From NCBI RefSeq assembly GCF_000004825.1, contig NW_008805076.1, positions 434,001 through 498,000 on the forward strand: a stretch of 64,000 bases of DNA, written 5' to 3'. The notes beneath the pieces are model-generated. The model saw only the letters and a program-made list of their open reading frames with translations, ran no database searches and was not told where the DNA came from. How positions within the stretch are numbered: the first letter of the stretch is position 1; every line of letters begins with the position of its first letter. A program made the position numbers and the translations under genes. This DNA comes from Heterostelium album PN500 (lineage: Eukaryota; Evosea; Eumycetozoa; Acytosteliales; Acytosteliaceae). This document shows, in pieces, positions 1 through 12,254 of the stretch.

Positions 1-799
1 AATGCCTGAAAGACGACTGATTTCAAGTGTACAATCCAGCGACCACTCAGAGGCAAGATTCAAAAAAAAAATTGAAAAAAAAAAAAAAACAAAATTAAAA
101 AAAATGAAAATTTCAAAAAAATTTAGAACTTCGAAATTTTCCCTTTGCCTCCTTTTTTATTTTTATTGATTGTTGAACTTCTCGGTTATTAATTAAAATG
201 GTTTTGTATTAATACTAAACTGTTACATTTTGTGGTCAACCTCTTTAATTGAATACCGCACAACAATAAAGTTCAATGTTTGAAGTACCATTAATCATAT
301 CTTGGTGAAGAGTTGAAGTTTAAAGTTAAAGCTGTAGGAAGTAATAACATTTTTTTTATAACTAAAGTTGTATACATGTTTTATTAAATAAGATTTGAAA
401 ATGTATATATACAAAAAATACAGATCTCAAAGTACTATTTTTATCTTGGCGCTCTTTCTTCTCTTAATTTTGAAACATATTATAATATTTTGTTGCAGTG
501 TGAGATCTTGTAAGAAGAAACAAATGATGGCTATTGATAATTGAATAGTATTTTCATTGTATATTTTATTATGGTGATTATTATATGTATTCCTTTACAT
601 TTGTTTTTTCATCAATTAGTTGACTCAAATGATCAAGTTTTACTTTCCCATTTTTTTCTCACTTTAGAAAAGTTTGTGGGTAACTATAAATATAATCTTG
701 TTCTCATTCGCACAAATAAAACAAAACACAAATATTTCTATAAATAAATTTGAATTTTTTTTTAATTCTAAAAAAAAAAAGGTATATATTATAATTTGT
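1..799. other. Left edge, non-coding A/T-rich DNA
   Basis: No gene is supported here. The first 58 bases are clearly richer in G+C than the rest and could be the edge of an exon of a neighbouring gene, since one plus-strand and one minus-strand frame stay open through them. After that the sequence becomes poly(A)/poly(T)-rich spacer. A 68-codon plus-strand frame at 541-747 is hydrophobic and A/T-driven and has no coding character. The last part is the 3' flank of the G-alpha gene on the minus strand. Confidence 0.5.
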
Positions 800-2122
800 T
801 TAGATTCCACCATCTTCCATTGTTTGTCGTGTTAGGATATCTTTTACAGCGTCGAAAACAGCACTAATATTTGATGTATCAGTTGCCGCAGTTACATGAG
901 TATATATGCCTGTTGTGTTTTGGAGGAAGGAGTAAATTATGTTAGATGTTTGTTGTTGAGAATTCTATAATTTGAAATCATATTCTTACTCTTTGATTTA
1001 TTACAAGCTAACAGTTTCTTTCTAATGAAATTGAGTCCGTCTTCGTAGGTCGATGGACCTTGGTAATCGCTGAAACAGACATTTAGGTTGGTACGTTTGA
1101 TTTTCTCACTGAAGAGATCGCGTTTGTTGAGGAAAAGAATGATGGGTACTTCGGAGAACCACTTCAAGTTGATGGTGTCGTTGAATACTTTAATTGATTC
1201 GGTCATACGATTGGCAGTGGAATCCTCTTCCAACACTTGATCGTACTCGCTGAGTGACACCACAAAGAGAATGGCAGTGACATCCTCAAAGTAGTGAATC
1301 CACTTGTCACGGTGGCCACGTTGTCCACCGACATCTATCATTCTAAAATTAATTCCTTTAACACTGAATCTGGTTTCTGTAATCGAAGTTGTAGATACAC
1401 GTGTCCACAAAATATCTTGATCAGTTGGTATATAGTTTGAATCTGAAATAGTTATATTAGGTAATATTATTCAATTAAATGATTTTAATATTAATATTTC
1501 AATAACAAAATCAATCCATAATAATTATAAAAGTTACCAGAAAATTTTCCGATGGAAGCCAAAAAGTATTCGGCTGATGAATGAATTTGGAATTTCGATC
1601 CACTGCTTATCAATGCTGTTTTGATGGCTTCATCTTTGCTCAACGCTTCCAAATCCTCCCAAATTTGTTTATCCAAATGTTGATACTTTCTACCTAAATA
1701 CATATCTGAAATCTATTTTTAATTTGATTTAATTTGGTTTGGTTTAGTTTAGTTTTGGAAATTGATGAAATAATAAAAAAAAAACTTACTTTATCACATA
1801 TTGCTTCATATTTTGGAGCGATCTGTAAATTTAAAATTGAACAACCATCGATGAGAGAGTTGAAAATCTCAAGGATGTTACGGTTGATGAGTGATCGATG
1901 GTTGAGACGATCCTCTTGGGAGTATCCCTTCATGTGCAAGATCTTCATTTGTTTGACGATGGTACTCTTTCCAGAGTCACCGGTTCCAAGCAACAAAAGC
2001 TTCAATTCGGTTGCCAATACACGCTTCTCAGACTTTAGTTGCTTCTCGATTGCGCGTGAAACAACCTTTTGCTCTTTGTAACGTTGTGCAATTCCATTTG
2101 GTGTTGGTGTTGGTGTTGCCAT
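800..2122 (-). CDS. Heterotrimeric G-protein alpha subunit
   Basis: Predicted as four exons on the minus strand: 2122-1790, 1712-1538, 1442-990 and 909-800. Introns are 77, 95 and 80 nt, all GT/AG, and the phases fit to give 356 residues, the normal length for a G-alpha. The protein is a GTP-binding switch that couples seven-helix receptors to effectors at the plasma membrane. The G1 loop reads GTGDSGKST near residue 47, where GAGESGKST is usual. Also visible are the switch arginine region ([10 protein letters not shown]), switch II DVGGQR, the NKRD guanine box and TAATDT (usually TCATDT). The N terminus [10 protein letters not shown] lacks the Gly2 myristoylation site of many G-alphas. The C terminus EDGGI lacks the cysteine that pertussis toxin modifies. 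Dictyostelids have about a dozen G-alphas; I cannot say which ortholog this is. Confidence 0.95.
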
Positions 2123-5100
2123 GTTTCTTCTTTATATTTTCTATATGAAAAATACTACTAATATTTTCTTTCTTCCTTTTGACTGGATTCCCTGTTTAAG
2201 AGCAATATTGCTTGGCTTTGATTGTTTAGTAACAACTTGATTAATTACTTTTTGACTTTGTTATTCTTTTCAACCTTCTATATTATTATTATTATTTTAA
2301 TAATTTGTAATTTTAATTTAATTGATTAGTATATAAATTTATTTTCAATTGAATTTGTAATGCCTAGTTTGATTATTTAACTAATAGGAAATTATTTAAT
2401 TTGGTAGATATATATATATATATATAATATAAGAGGGAGAGAGGATAGAGAGGAGAAAGAGAGCAAAGTGATGAGATTGGATTGTTATAGTAGAGGTAAT
2501 GGTGATTTAGTGGTAGGTTTATGATTGACTTCGAGTTCTATCTAAGCAAATGATGAAAAGGTATACTATTCAAATTTGATTGCTTATGCTTACTATTATT
2601 ATTGTTGTTCTAGTTGTTGTTATTGCTGTCGTTGTTTTAAAAAAAAATATTTATATTTAAAAACAAAAACAAAATGAATGGTTATTGTTCTTAAATTAGT
2701 TACCAACTCTATATCCAATCTACCACCATTAAAATAACAAAAAAAAAAAAATCATACAATAATAACTGTGAATGATAATTAAAAATAAGGAGCGGGTGGT
2801 GGTAGTGGTGGTGTGATTGATGAGATGAAGTTGTGGGAGTGGTTGAAGTTATATTATATCTGTGTTTCTCTCTCCATGTGTGTGTGTGTGTGTGTTGTTA
2901 TAGGTGTATCTTTGTTTGTTTCCACTCATATATAAACCATTGGATATAATAAATATATTTTAAAATGAAAACAAAGAAAGAAATCAATTTGATTCAAAGT
3001 AATGTGTTTGGTTGTGTTACCTTTATCTTTTTAACTAGTTAATTAATAGTAATAATGTTTAAATAAAATAAGGTTGCTATTCAATCTGAACCAACTATTG
3101 TTAACAATTATATTAATTTCGAATTCACGTAAATGTAGGCAAGAAAATCTCTAAAAACATAAAGAACAAAATCAAAATTAAATTTAAACAAGATTGTATT
3201 ATTTGTTTTGATTGATTGATTGTGAATTAATATTGAGAAACTATGAGGTGGTTTGCTTTCGATAAAAATATAAAAGAAACACAACAATCAACTCTTTCCA
3301 AAATAGAAAACGTCAATAACACAATGTTGGTCCAACAACTAATATGATATAGCGGTAAAAATTATCAAGGAATAAAAAGATTTGAAAAAATGTATTAATA
3401 GCAGAGTGGATAATTCTATTTGATCGGTGATGAGCATAGTAATATTTGGAATTTGAAAAGAAAGTAAAGTGTAATTAACAAGTTTCCTTTTGTAAGAGGT
3501 GGGTTGTGGTGATTATAGTGGTTGGTGTTGAAGTGCTAAACTAAAAGGCTTCCCTGTGGTTGGTTGGTTGATAGGTTGGTGGTAGTCGAGTGGTAAGGTG
3601 TTGATTGGCAGTGTTTTAGTGACAAAGCAGCCCTTACTTTTTTTTTTTGTTACTATTACTATTATTATGATTGGATCGATCGAGAGAGTGAATGATTTGT
3701 TTTTGTTGATTGGCAAATATGACTTAAAATCTATTATTGATTATTACAAATTTGTGATCAGAGATAAATTAAATTGGAACTGTGGTATAAAACTGTGTTT
3801 TGGGCTGTTGTTTTGTTTTGTTTTTTTTTTTTACTTTTTTTGTTTTTAAATTGGTGTGGTGCTTGTTTTTTGTTTATGATATTGTTGTGGTTTGGTGACG
3901 AGAAGTCAAGTCCGACATGTCTCACTCTCGAGCCTCAACAAACTATTCTATTACAATATTGTATGTCCCAAATATAAATGTTTTTAGATTGATTATATAT
4001 TACATATATTTATATTAAGTTTGTGATTGATTTTTTTTCTTTTCTTTTCTTTTTTTAATGTTTATAATAAAGAAATGATTGATAGGTTGCTTCCAGTTGC
4101 TTTGATTTTAGTTTGATATCATGATTTGTAATTGAATTGGTGTTATGAAATGAAATCTGAATAGAATATGAATATCAATCTACAAAAGTCTATTTTTAAA
4201 CTTTAAAAACTTAAAATCATAAAACTTTATTTGATTACCTACATATATAAATAAATAAAATAATCCAACTAAAATAATAATGACTAACTGTGACAAATAG
4301 TAAACTGATGAATAACTTTAAAAAAATGGGATTTGAAATTTAATAGTAAGTATTTGTGTGCGGTTGAAAACAGATTTTTTTAAATTTGTTCAGAATTGTT
4401 TGTTTATTTTTGTTTTTTCCAATTTTTTTTTTTTGTCAAACGGGTGAGGCTGATTCTTTTTGTAATCAAAATAAATCAAAACATCACAAAAACAAAAATA
4501 AATCCATGCAATTTTTGCAAATTAAATTGTTTTAATACCAGAAGAAAAAAAAATAATCAAAAAAAAAAAAAAAAAAAACCTTCCATAGGAATTGTAAAAA
4601 AAAGTAGTGTGGCTTTTGGTGTTTTGGTTTTTTTTTTTTTGGTTTTTTTTTGTTTTTTTTTCTGGTTTAGTTCTTTTTTTTTTTTTAAACGATTTTTAAT
4701 CATTTTGCGGTTCAAATCGATTTTACAGATTTGTAGTCCTGCCCAATTTTTTATAGTTAATGGGTTTTTTTTTTTTCGGATTTATTTTTGTTTGGTTTTT
4801 CACTTCTTTTTCTTGCATAGAAATATTTCTGTGCCCAATCATTTCGACCAGAGTTTGTCTATTTTTGGGTAATATTCATTAAAGACAATTCCCACAACAT
4901 AACATCACCACCACACAACACAATCAAAATAATAAACTCTTGACCATCCCTCAAAGTGATGTGGTTAAATTATATATTTAGATGGGTATCTGTTTTGGTT
5001 TAAAATTTTTTTAGATATAATTTTTCTTTTTATTTTGCTTATTTTGATTGTGGCATTGTTGTTGTTTTTGTTGTTTCTTTTTCATGGATGATTCAAAGAA

Positions 5101-5196
5101 TCTTGTAATGTCCAATTGTTACACAATCGAAATAATCTAGTAGGTGCTGGTGGTGGTGGTGGTTGTAAAAATATGGAAGGCTAACACTATAAACAA
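2123..5196. other. 3 kb gene-free region upstream of G-alpha
   Basis: No supportable gene in about 3 kb, which is long for this otherwise compact window. It holds a TA dinucleotide run followed by a purine-rich stretch (about 2408-2476), a GT run (about 2878-2894) and many A or T homopolymers of 8-19 bases. A frame at 4396-4872 is poly-Phe from T runs. The region lies upstream of G-alpha and downstream of the coiled-coil gene, so it probably contains the G-alpha promoter and leader. Any non-coding RNA would need transcript data to be seen. Confidence 0.5.
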
Positions 5197-5625
5197 CTAG
5201 TGGTTAGCTTTACCTGATTTCACACGATGATACACTTCTCTGGCGTGTTCGTAATCGTGCTCTCCTTTTTCTTTAATGGTGTTGATCTCTTGGTCATGAA
5301 TCAGCTCCGACTTGGCCAAGTCGTCTGAGATCTCTTTTTTCTTCTCTTCCAACTGGGCATCTAGTTTCTCTCTGGCCTTCAAAACGGTGTCTTTGGAGTG
5401 CTGATAGTCCTGTGAGCACTTCTCACTCTTCTCCTTCATCAGAGTCTCATGTTGTCGGATGGCACGATCGAATTTCTTCTGTTCAAAACCAGCATTGTCT
5501 TTTCGTGGTTGCATGAGATGTTCAAGATTTTTTGGTGGTGAGTTTGTTTTGTTTGGCGATTTGAAATCAACTTCAAATGATGAATCTCCTGAATCTACAT
5601 TATTATTATTATTATTCAAGTCCAT
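5197..5625 (-). CDS. Small acidic/basic coiled-coil protein, function unknown
   Basis: A 142-residue protein. It starts MDLNNNNNN, continues with a Ser/Pro/Asn-rich stretch to about residue 45, and then is almost entirely charged helix (Lys, Glu, Asp, Gln, with heptad-like Leu and Ile) to the end. I see no signal peptide or membrane segment and do not recognise the family. An AG directly abuts the start codon and a GTATGT lies at 5717, so a 92-nt 5' UTR intron (5717-5626) is plausible. The 3' end is uncertain: a GTAAAG donor lies just before the stop at 5212. Splicing from it to an AG near 5143 would replace the last three residues with about 20 others. Likely an intracellular structural or adaptor protein; this is inference from composition only. 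Confidence 0.75.
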   Translation of the reverse strand: MDLNNNNNNVDSGDSSFEVDFKSPNKTNSPPKNLEHLMQPRKDNAGFEQKKFDRAIRQHETLMKEKSEKCSQDYQHSKDTVLKAREKLDAQLEEKKKEISDDLAKSELIHDQEINTIKEKGEHDYEHAREVYHRVKSGKANH

Positions 5626-6501
5626 CTAGAGATATTTATATATTAACAAATCATTAATACATATTTAACTATTTTATTTTTATAAACTAAATAAATAGAT
5701 AGATAATAATAACATACCTTTTAATGAATATATGAATAAATTCTATAGAATACTACTATTAATATTATTTGTATATATATTATATTATTACTTTACAATT
5801 TGTTAATTTTTTTATGAAATATAACAAAAAGATATTAAATTTAAATTATTTAATCTAGAAGTATCAAATATTAGCAAATGGAATGTTTTAAAACAAGATG
5901 ACATAATAATATTAAATTTATAAAGAAAATTTGTCTCATTGTCAATTCTTATCTTCAATTTCCTGAAAAGGAAATGTGTAATAAACTTTTTTTTTTTTTG
6001 TATGTGGTGTGAATGAAATTGAAAATTAATATTAATTTTATAAAAATTTAAATATTTGTTATAAATGAACTGACTATAGTAGTTTGATTATATGTTCTTT
6101 TAAATAATAATATAGTATACTTTCTTTCTATCTAATTTTATTAAAAACAATCAATGATTTGATATTTTATTATATTTTTTAATTATTAATAACATGCTTA
6201 ATTTTTACAAATGTTTTGTGTCAATCTATTAAAAACTATTAAGATGATAAAAAAAAAGTGATATTGTATACTGTATAAATAATTAATGTTTATATATATA
6301 TATATGTAGAGATTAAAATAGTACAGATATTGCGTGTAAATTGATTGATTGATTGATTGATTGTTGTTTTGTTTGTTATTATTATTATATTATTGGCTTG
6401 TTAATGGTTGGTTTGTTGATGTTTGCGATGTTGTTTGTTGTTTAATGAAATGATTGTTGTTTAATTAATATTAAATCGATTTCATTGATTATTTATATTA
6501 T
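5626..6501. other. A/T-rich spacer with possible 5' UTR intron
   Basis: Intergenic DNA between the coiled-coil gene and the 3' end of PAT1, both on the minus strand. It holds a possible 5' UTR intron of the coiled-coil gene (5717-5626), a TA run near 6290-6306 and a GATT tetranucleotide run near 6340-6362. No gene is seen. Confidence 0.5.
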
Positions 6502-9317
6502 TTAAAAAATACCAAACTTTCCGCTCAATTCCATGTTGAATGAATTTCTTTGAGCATCGTTCGAGTGATGCAATATGAGTGCATGTACATTGGCGAGGTC
6601 AGCAAGTGTTGGTTGGTTTGGACCCTTGGGGACGGGCGAGAATATATTGCCAAAGTGACCGGACAGACGCATAAAGAAGCGGTTAAAGACTTCACGGAAT
6701 TGCATGACGGTGACCTGGTCGACAGAGATCTGGTTGTGCATCAAGAATGCCGGATCCTGGATGAAGTAGCCACGAGTGAGGAACTTCTCGACGATTGCCA
6801 ACCCGTTGTGCGACTGGAAGAGCTTCTCAATGAACTGTGCCTGATTAAAGTTTATGAGGAAGTGGAATGCCAGTATGAAGAATGGCATCGGCACTTCCAT
6901 GACCCATCGCGCAACGATGCCGTAGATGGCGTTGGTAGCATTCTCCGAGCCCTCTGGCAAGTGGAGCAGTAGCAGCAACGGGAGATTTCTGCAGACGCCA
7001 AACAGTGCGGACACGGTCTGCTGTGGGGTGAGTGCACCGAATGCACGTGAGAGCAGTTTTCTACCCTTGCCAATGACCCAGAGTGAAACAAACAGGAGAT
7101 CTTCGGGACAAACCGATGGCCATTTCTGGTCGGGAATTTGTTGTGGGAGGACGGGCGACTCCATCTTGAAGCAGGGGAATGGGTCGAGGTGGAGCGACTT
7201 GAACAGCTCCTGAGCGACTTGTTCACGCTTGTTTTGGAACTCGGCGAGTTGGCTGGACTCGGCGGCCTGTGGACTGCTCATGAGAATGTCGATATCTTCG
7301 AGGTCCAAGAGATGGTTGTACGACGACTCGATGGCCAACTTGATGGTCTGGTCCGACGACTGGACAGTCTTGTCATACTCATCCTTATCGAGAAGGATCT
7401 GTAGAATGGGACGTGGAGCACGAATCGAGTGAGATGGTATACGTCCTAGAGCACCAGAGAGTGGATCAACACTGGTCGAAGGCTTCTTTGGATTCATCAA
7501 AGACTTTGGAAGCGAATCGCAAATTGGAGTATGTGAATGAATGGGTGGAGCTGCAGTTGTTTCTTTATAATTGATTGTCATTGTTAGTTAACTGAATTCA
7601 GTTACAATACTGAGTAAACATTTTTCTTTTTCAAACTTACTTAATTTTAATCTTTGATAGTAATAATCTTCAATGTATGGATTGGTATAGTGGAGTTGAT
7701 ATGCTTGAAGACGATGGATCGTTTGGATTTCTTCGGCGCTCATGTATTTCTTATCGAGTGGCGATTGCTTTTGTTGTTTACCGTTTGGTGATTTTGTGTA
7801 GTGATGGTATTTATGTTGTTGTTGTTGCAGCATCTGTGGTGTGATTGTTTGTTGAGTTGGAGATGGAACACCACCACCAGCGGTGTTAGAGTGCATTTGC
7901 CAGTTGGCATCTCTGGCTTGCTCTCTGAGTGTGTGTTGCTGTTGTTGATACTCCTTGTTACCTGGAATCATATCACCCAAAGTAAGTGTTCTTGGTCCAT
8001 AGTTATTATTCCTATTATTGTTATTTCTATTATTGTTATATGATGAATTATCTCTTTGTTGTTGTTGTTGTTGATAGTTATTTGGATGTTGTTGTTGTTG
8101 TTGTTGTTGATTATATTGTTTATTTTCTTCGCTTGATGTTGGTACTGGTACTGCTGTCGCTGCTGTTGGTGGAGATGATTGTGATTCCAATTTTGCCTCG
8201 ATATCAGATACTGAAACTGCACCTTTCAGGCCATCCAAACTTTGAACGGTTTGAGTCTGTGCTTGTCCAGCTGCCATAAACAATTTCTTTAATGGGTCAA
8301 CAACAGGTTGTTGCTGCTGTGATATTTGTTGTTGCTGTTGTAAATTCTGTTGATAATGATACTGTTGTTGTTGTTGATGATGATGTACTTCTTGTTGATG
8401 CTGCTGTTGTTGCTGCTGATGTTGTGGTTGTATATAATTTACTTGTTGTTGTTGTTGTTGATGATGATGTTGATGTTGTGGTGATGGTATTTGTTGATTT
8501 ACATTACGAGTTGGTGGTTTATAACTATCGCCCATTGCAATCTTAAACATTGATTCCAATTGATCGTCGTCAACCTTTAGAAAAATCACATATTAATTAA
8601 TACCGCAATTCCTTTTTTTTTTTTTTTTCAAGTATAAATTAATTTACTACTATATTACTACTTACTTGATTTCTATTGTTTTGTGATGTGTTATCATCGT
8701 TATCATAGAGTGAGAGTGAACTGAACATTCCGACGGTACGTGAAGACGTGCTACTAGTGGTACTAGTAGTTGAAGTGGTAGTGCTTGTCGACTTATAATG
8801 TGAAGTAGATTGAGAAGTTATTGTTTTCTTTTTATTCATATTGTTATTATTATTATTGTTGTTGTTGTTATTATTATTATAACTTCCATTTCCATTGTTG
8901 GTATTTCCGAAATCAAAGAAAGCAGCACCAGCAGTAGTATCGATACTTCCACCGATGTCATCGATATCTTCAAAGTCATCTGCATCGCCTTCACCATCGC
9001 CATTACCCTCGCCATACAAATCTTTTCTTACAATACCATCTCTCAATCGATTGGACTCTGCGAAATTCTCGTGTTCACCTGCCAACATAGTGTGTTGATT
9101 CTCCCACTCATCATCTAAATTGTTGTTGTTTTTTTTTTGTTTTTTTTTTTTTTTAATTTGCCATAAATATTTTTGTTTTCTTTTGATTATTATTAGTTTA
9201 CATACTTAGAGGACCGGTATCACCAAATGTCTCATCGTCATTGTATTCATATTCATCGCCACTAGCTACATCATTAGCCAATCCATTATCTTCATCAAAA
9301 TAGTTTGAAGAAGACAT
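6502..9317 (-). CDS. pat1: PAT1-type mRNA decapping activator
   Basis: Four exons: 9317-9206, 9114-8666, 8574-7641 and 7562-6502. All have GT/AG borders and compatible phases, giving 851 residues. PAT1 links deadenylated mRNA to the decapping enzyme in P-bodies by binding Lsm1-7, Dhh1 and Dcp2. The N terminus is acidic and ends exon 1 with the short motif DDETFGDTG. The middle is very rich in Gln, His and Asn (poly-Q tracts 8060-8500). At the end of exon 3 lies the conserved element MSAEEIQTIHRLQAYQ, then NPYIEDYYYQ, a hallmark of the family. Exon 4 encodes the alpha-helical PatC domain (about residues 560-800). The acceptor of exon 4 is ambiguous between 7563 and a second AG about 11 nt further on. 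The Gln-rich expansion makes it longer than yeast Pat1. Confidence 0.9.
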
Positions 9318-10656
9318 TGTTTGTTTTTCTATCTACTCTACTACTCTACTCTACTCTGTTTTGCTCTATCTCTATCTCTATCTTAATCAACTTCTTTTTC
9401 TATCTATGTATTTAACTAACTATATTATTATCTTTATAAATTTGTTATTTATTTATTTTTTTGCTGTATATATATTAATTATATAAATAAAATAGAAAAA
9501 TATAAAACAGAAAAATGTACAATTAATTAATATATTTATGATGAAATATATTTTATTTTATTTTTAGGTCTTGATCGAATTATATATTAGATTTTTGATC
9601 ATTAAATAATTATTTTATTATCTTGTTTTTTTTTTTTAATAATGATAAAAACAATATAAAAAAAAAAAAAAAAAAACAGAAACAAAAATTTGAATTTTTT
9701 TTTTATCAACCATGAAAAAAAATGTAACGTTATGAAGTTCAACTGGTAAAGCAAAAAAAAAAACAGAACAGAAGCTGCTTTGGTAGTTATAAATTTATTT
9801 TTTATTTGTTTGTTTGTTTCATTTTCTTTATGAACCTCAAAAATTATTATATGTTTATTATTTATTTATTTTTTTACTTTTAAAAAATAGTTTTTTTTTT
9901 ATTTTTTTTAAATAGTTAAAGAAAATAAAAGTAAAAATTAAATGCAATAAAAAGTACTACAAAGATTGATTGAAATTGACAAATAATATTATCTTTTTAT
10001 TTTGCCTCCATTCCTAAATTCGCCTCAAATTGAACAACATGGTCATGGCATATAGCACAATAAAACCATTGAATTATCTATTGTAGATTAGGCATGTGGT
10101 GGTCTGAAAATTCATAAAAACCTGGTAGACAAAATTGTGTTAGAATTGTGTAAACCACAAAATATTTCGAGTGCTCTCAGTGTTGTGTCGATTCTTCAAA
10201 CATCATGTTAAACAAAAACTGTTTGTTTATTTATAAATCTCTCTCACTAATAAACATAAATAATAAAGAATAATAATAATCGTAATTATTATATGTTTAT
10301 ATATATCTAAGTATTTCTTTTTTTTTGTGTAAATTTAGTTTATTTATTATTATTTCATTTTATAGAAACGATGATTTTTAATAGAAATTATAGATATATA
10401 TCAATTATTAATATTACAATTACTATTCATTAAAATATTATTATTATTTTATTATTTATCATTTATTTATTAGTTAGTTAGTTAAGTTAGCTAAGTTAGT
10501 TTAAATAAACAAAAATCTTATTATTATTATTACTATATTATTATAATATTTTTGTTTAAAAGTGTTTAAAAATTAAATAGAATAGTTTACATTTATTTAG
10601 TTTAGTTTAGTTTAAGTTTATTTATTTATTTATTAAAAAAAAAAAAGAAAAAAACA
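9318..10656. other. Divergent intergenic region (PAT1 / pseudo-GTPase)
   Basis: The upstream regions of two divergently transcribed genes, mostly A/T homopolymers and TTA/TTTA repeats. A stretch at about 10010-10210 has more balanced composition than its surroundings and could be a short transcribed non-coding element. No open frame or recognisable RNA fold supports naming it. Confidence 0.45.
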
Positions 10657-12254
10657 ATGGAACCTGTTACACAAATTTTAAGAAAAGTTAAAATAACTTT
10701 GGTTGGTGATAACAATGTGGGTCGTCTTAGTTATTTGAAGACTATAGTCGATGGAGCAGATGATTTTAAGCCAAGCACAGAGAATCCATCGGTCTTTGTT
10801 CGTTTGCCACACATCTTAGATTCAGACTTTAATCAATTCTATTTAGAACTGGTAAAACAAGAGAGTGCTGTAACAATGATTTAATCATGATAAACAATCA
10901 TTCAATTACACCTTTAAACATTATTGATACAAACAATATTCTTTTACTGACATTTAAAGTGTGAACTTGGTCTTTGTTTTTCTTTTTTTTTCTTTCTCTA
11001 CTTATCTTTTTTTTTTTTTTTTTTTTCTTTTCTCTCTTTTATCCAACTTTTTCTTTTCTTTTTTTCTACTTTCTTCTTTTCTTTTCTACTCTTTTATTCT
11101 TTCTTTTCTTTATTCTTTATTTTGATTTTTTTATTTATTTGATAATGTCCTTTTCCTTTTAAACATAAAAGGATTGTAAAATCGGGAATGATAGGTGGAA
11201 TAATAGATCTTTTACATCTTTAAATCGATCGACTGCAGCTTTTATTATTTTTGATTTGTGTGATCGGTTATCGTTTGAGAATGTTCGTAATTGGTATAAT
11301 GAGATATGCAGATTTGCGTCACCGAATTGTATGATTGTCGTGGTAGGAACCAAGTCCGATCTTTTGGAAGAGCGTAAAGTTACATACCAAGAAGCGACTG
11401 CCTTGTCCGACAGCATCGATGCCATTCACTACTATGAAACCAATCGATTCAACCCACACCAGAAGCGTCTTTTCGAAAAGATTCTTGCCAACATTGTCTA
11501 CTACAGTGACTTTCAAAACTATACTGCACCGTCTGCATCGATCAATATCAACAGGGCGCGACGCCCGCTGGCACGCTCCACCGAGCTACCGGCGATTCCA
11601 CAACACACCAATCTCCAGATGTCAATGTTTCGATTGGTCTTTAACAATCGTCTGCTTTCCAATCTGATTTTCGAGCAGGTCTCCAAGATTCATTGTGGTC
11701 GCGGATCGTTGGTCGGTCACTTCCAGGACAACAAGTTCCTCAGTGCTCACCACTACTACAACGTATTCTCCTACAAACTGGCGAAACAAATTGATTTCTC
11801 GGTGCCCACTACACAGCCATCGTTCTTTGAGCTACTCCGAAAGTGTACCGACGCCGAAGTCACCAAACACATGATTCACCAGCTTCCCGCTTCCGAGCTG
11901 GCAGAGAACAGCATCAAGATAGCCGATGAATTGGTGATTGCCGGTGATGTCAGTGTGGTAGCGTGGCTGTACAAAGAGTATAAATGTCGCTGCTCGATGC
12001 AAGCACTCCGCTACTCGATAGTCAACGGCGATTTCAACATGCTTGCATTCATTCTGGAGACAGTCGGAAGCAAGCGATCAAAACAAAAACAAAAAAAGGA
12101 TCATGAACTGACAAAGATGAGCAACCTCGATAAGGACAACCTCATAACATTTGCCAAGTCATTCGACAGACCAGACATTGAAAAGTATCTCAACGATTAC
12201 AAGATAACTTCTTCTACTTTTCTAAATAGACTGAAATCGAAAATCATCAAATAG
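10657..12254 (+). CDS. Degenerate Ras/Rab-like GTPase domain fused to a dictyostelid C-terminal domain
   Basis: Two exons, 10657-10851 and 11172-12254, joined in phase 0 over a 320-nt pyrimidine-rich intron, giving 425 residues. Residues 1-160 have the order of a Ras-superfamily domain. Strand 1 and P-loop read VKITLVGDNNVGRLS, where the invariant GK[S/T] lysine has become arginine. Switch II reads CKIGNDRW instead of DTAGQERF. The G4 box GTKSD is intact and the G5 region is YETNR instead of ETSAK. So this is probably a pseudo-GTPase that cannot hydrolyse GTP normally. The remaining 250 residues (RLVFNNRLLSNLIFEQV onward) resemble the N-terminal F-box-like/ankyrin-like module of many dictyostelid proteins. 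There is no C-terminal prenylation CaaX. Function unknown; a regulatory nucleotide-binding scaffold is inferred. Confidence 0.8.

Noticed and set aside
541-747. 68-codon plus-strand frame
   Set aside because: Hydrophobic low-complexity translation of A/T-rich spacer with no splice or homology support.
3575-3610. tRNA A-box-like sequence (TAGTCGAGTGGTAAGG)
   Set aside because: No B box and no cloverleaf can be folded downstream.
4396-4872. Plus-strand 158-codon frame
   Set aside because: It is poly-Phe/Lys from T and A homopolymers with no conserved content.
6550-7432. Several plus-strand frames opposite PAT1 exon 4
   Set aside because: They are shadows of the real minus-strand exon, which has clear PatC homology and correct splice sites.
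7801-8546. Plus-strand Val/Leu-rich frames opposite the PAT1 poly-Gln region
   Set aside because: They are reverse-complement readings of CAA/CAG repeats.
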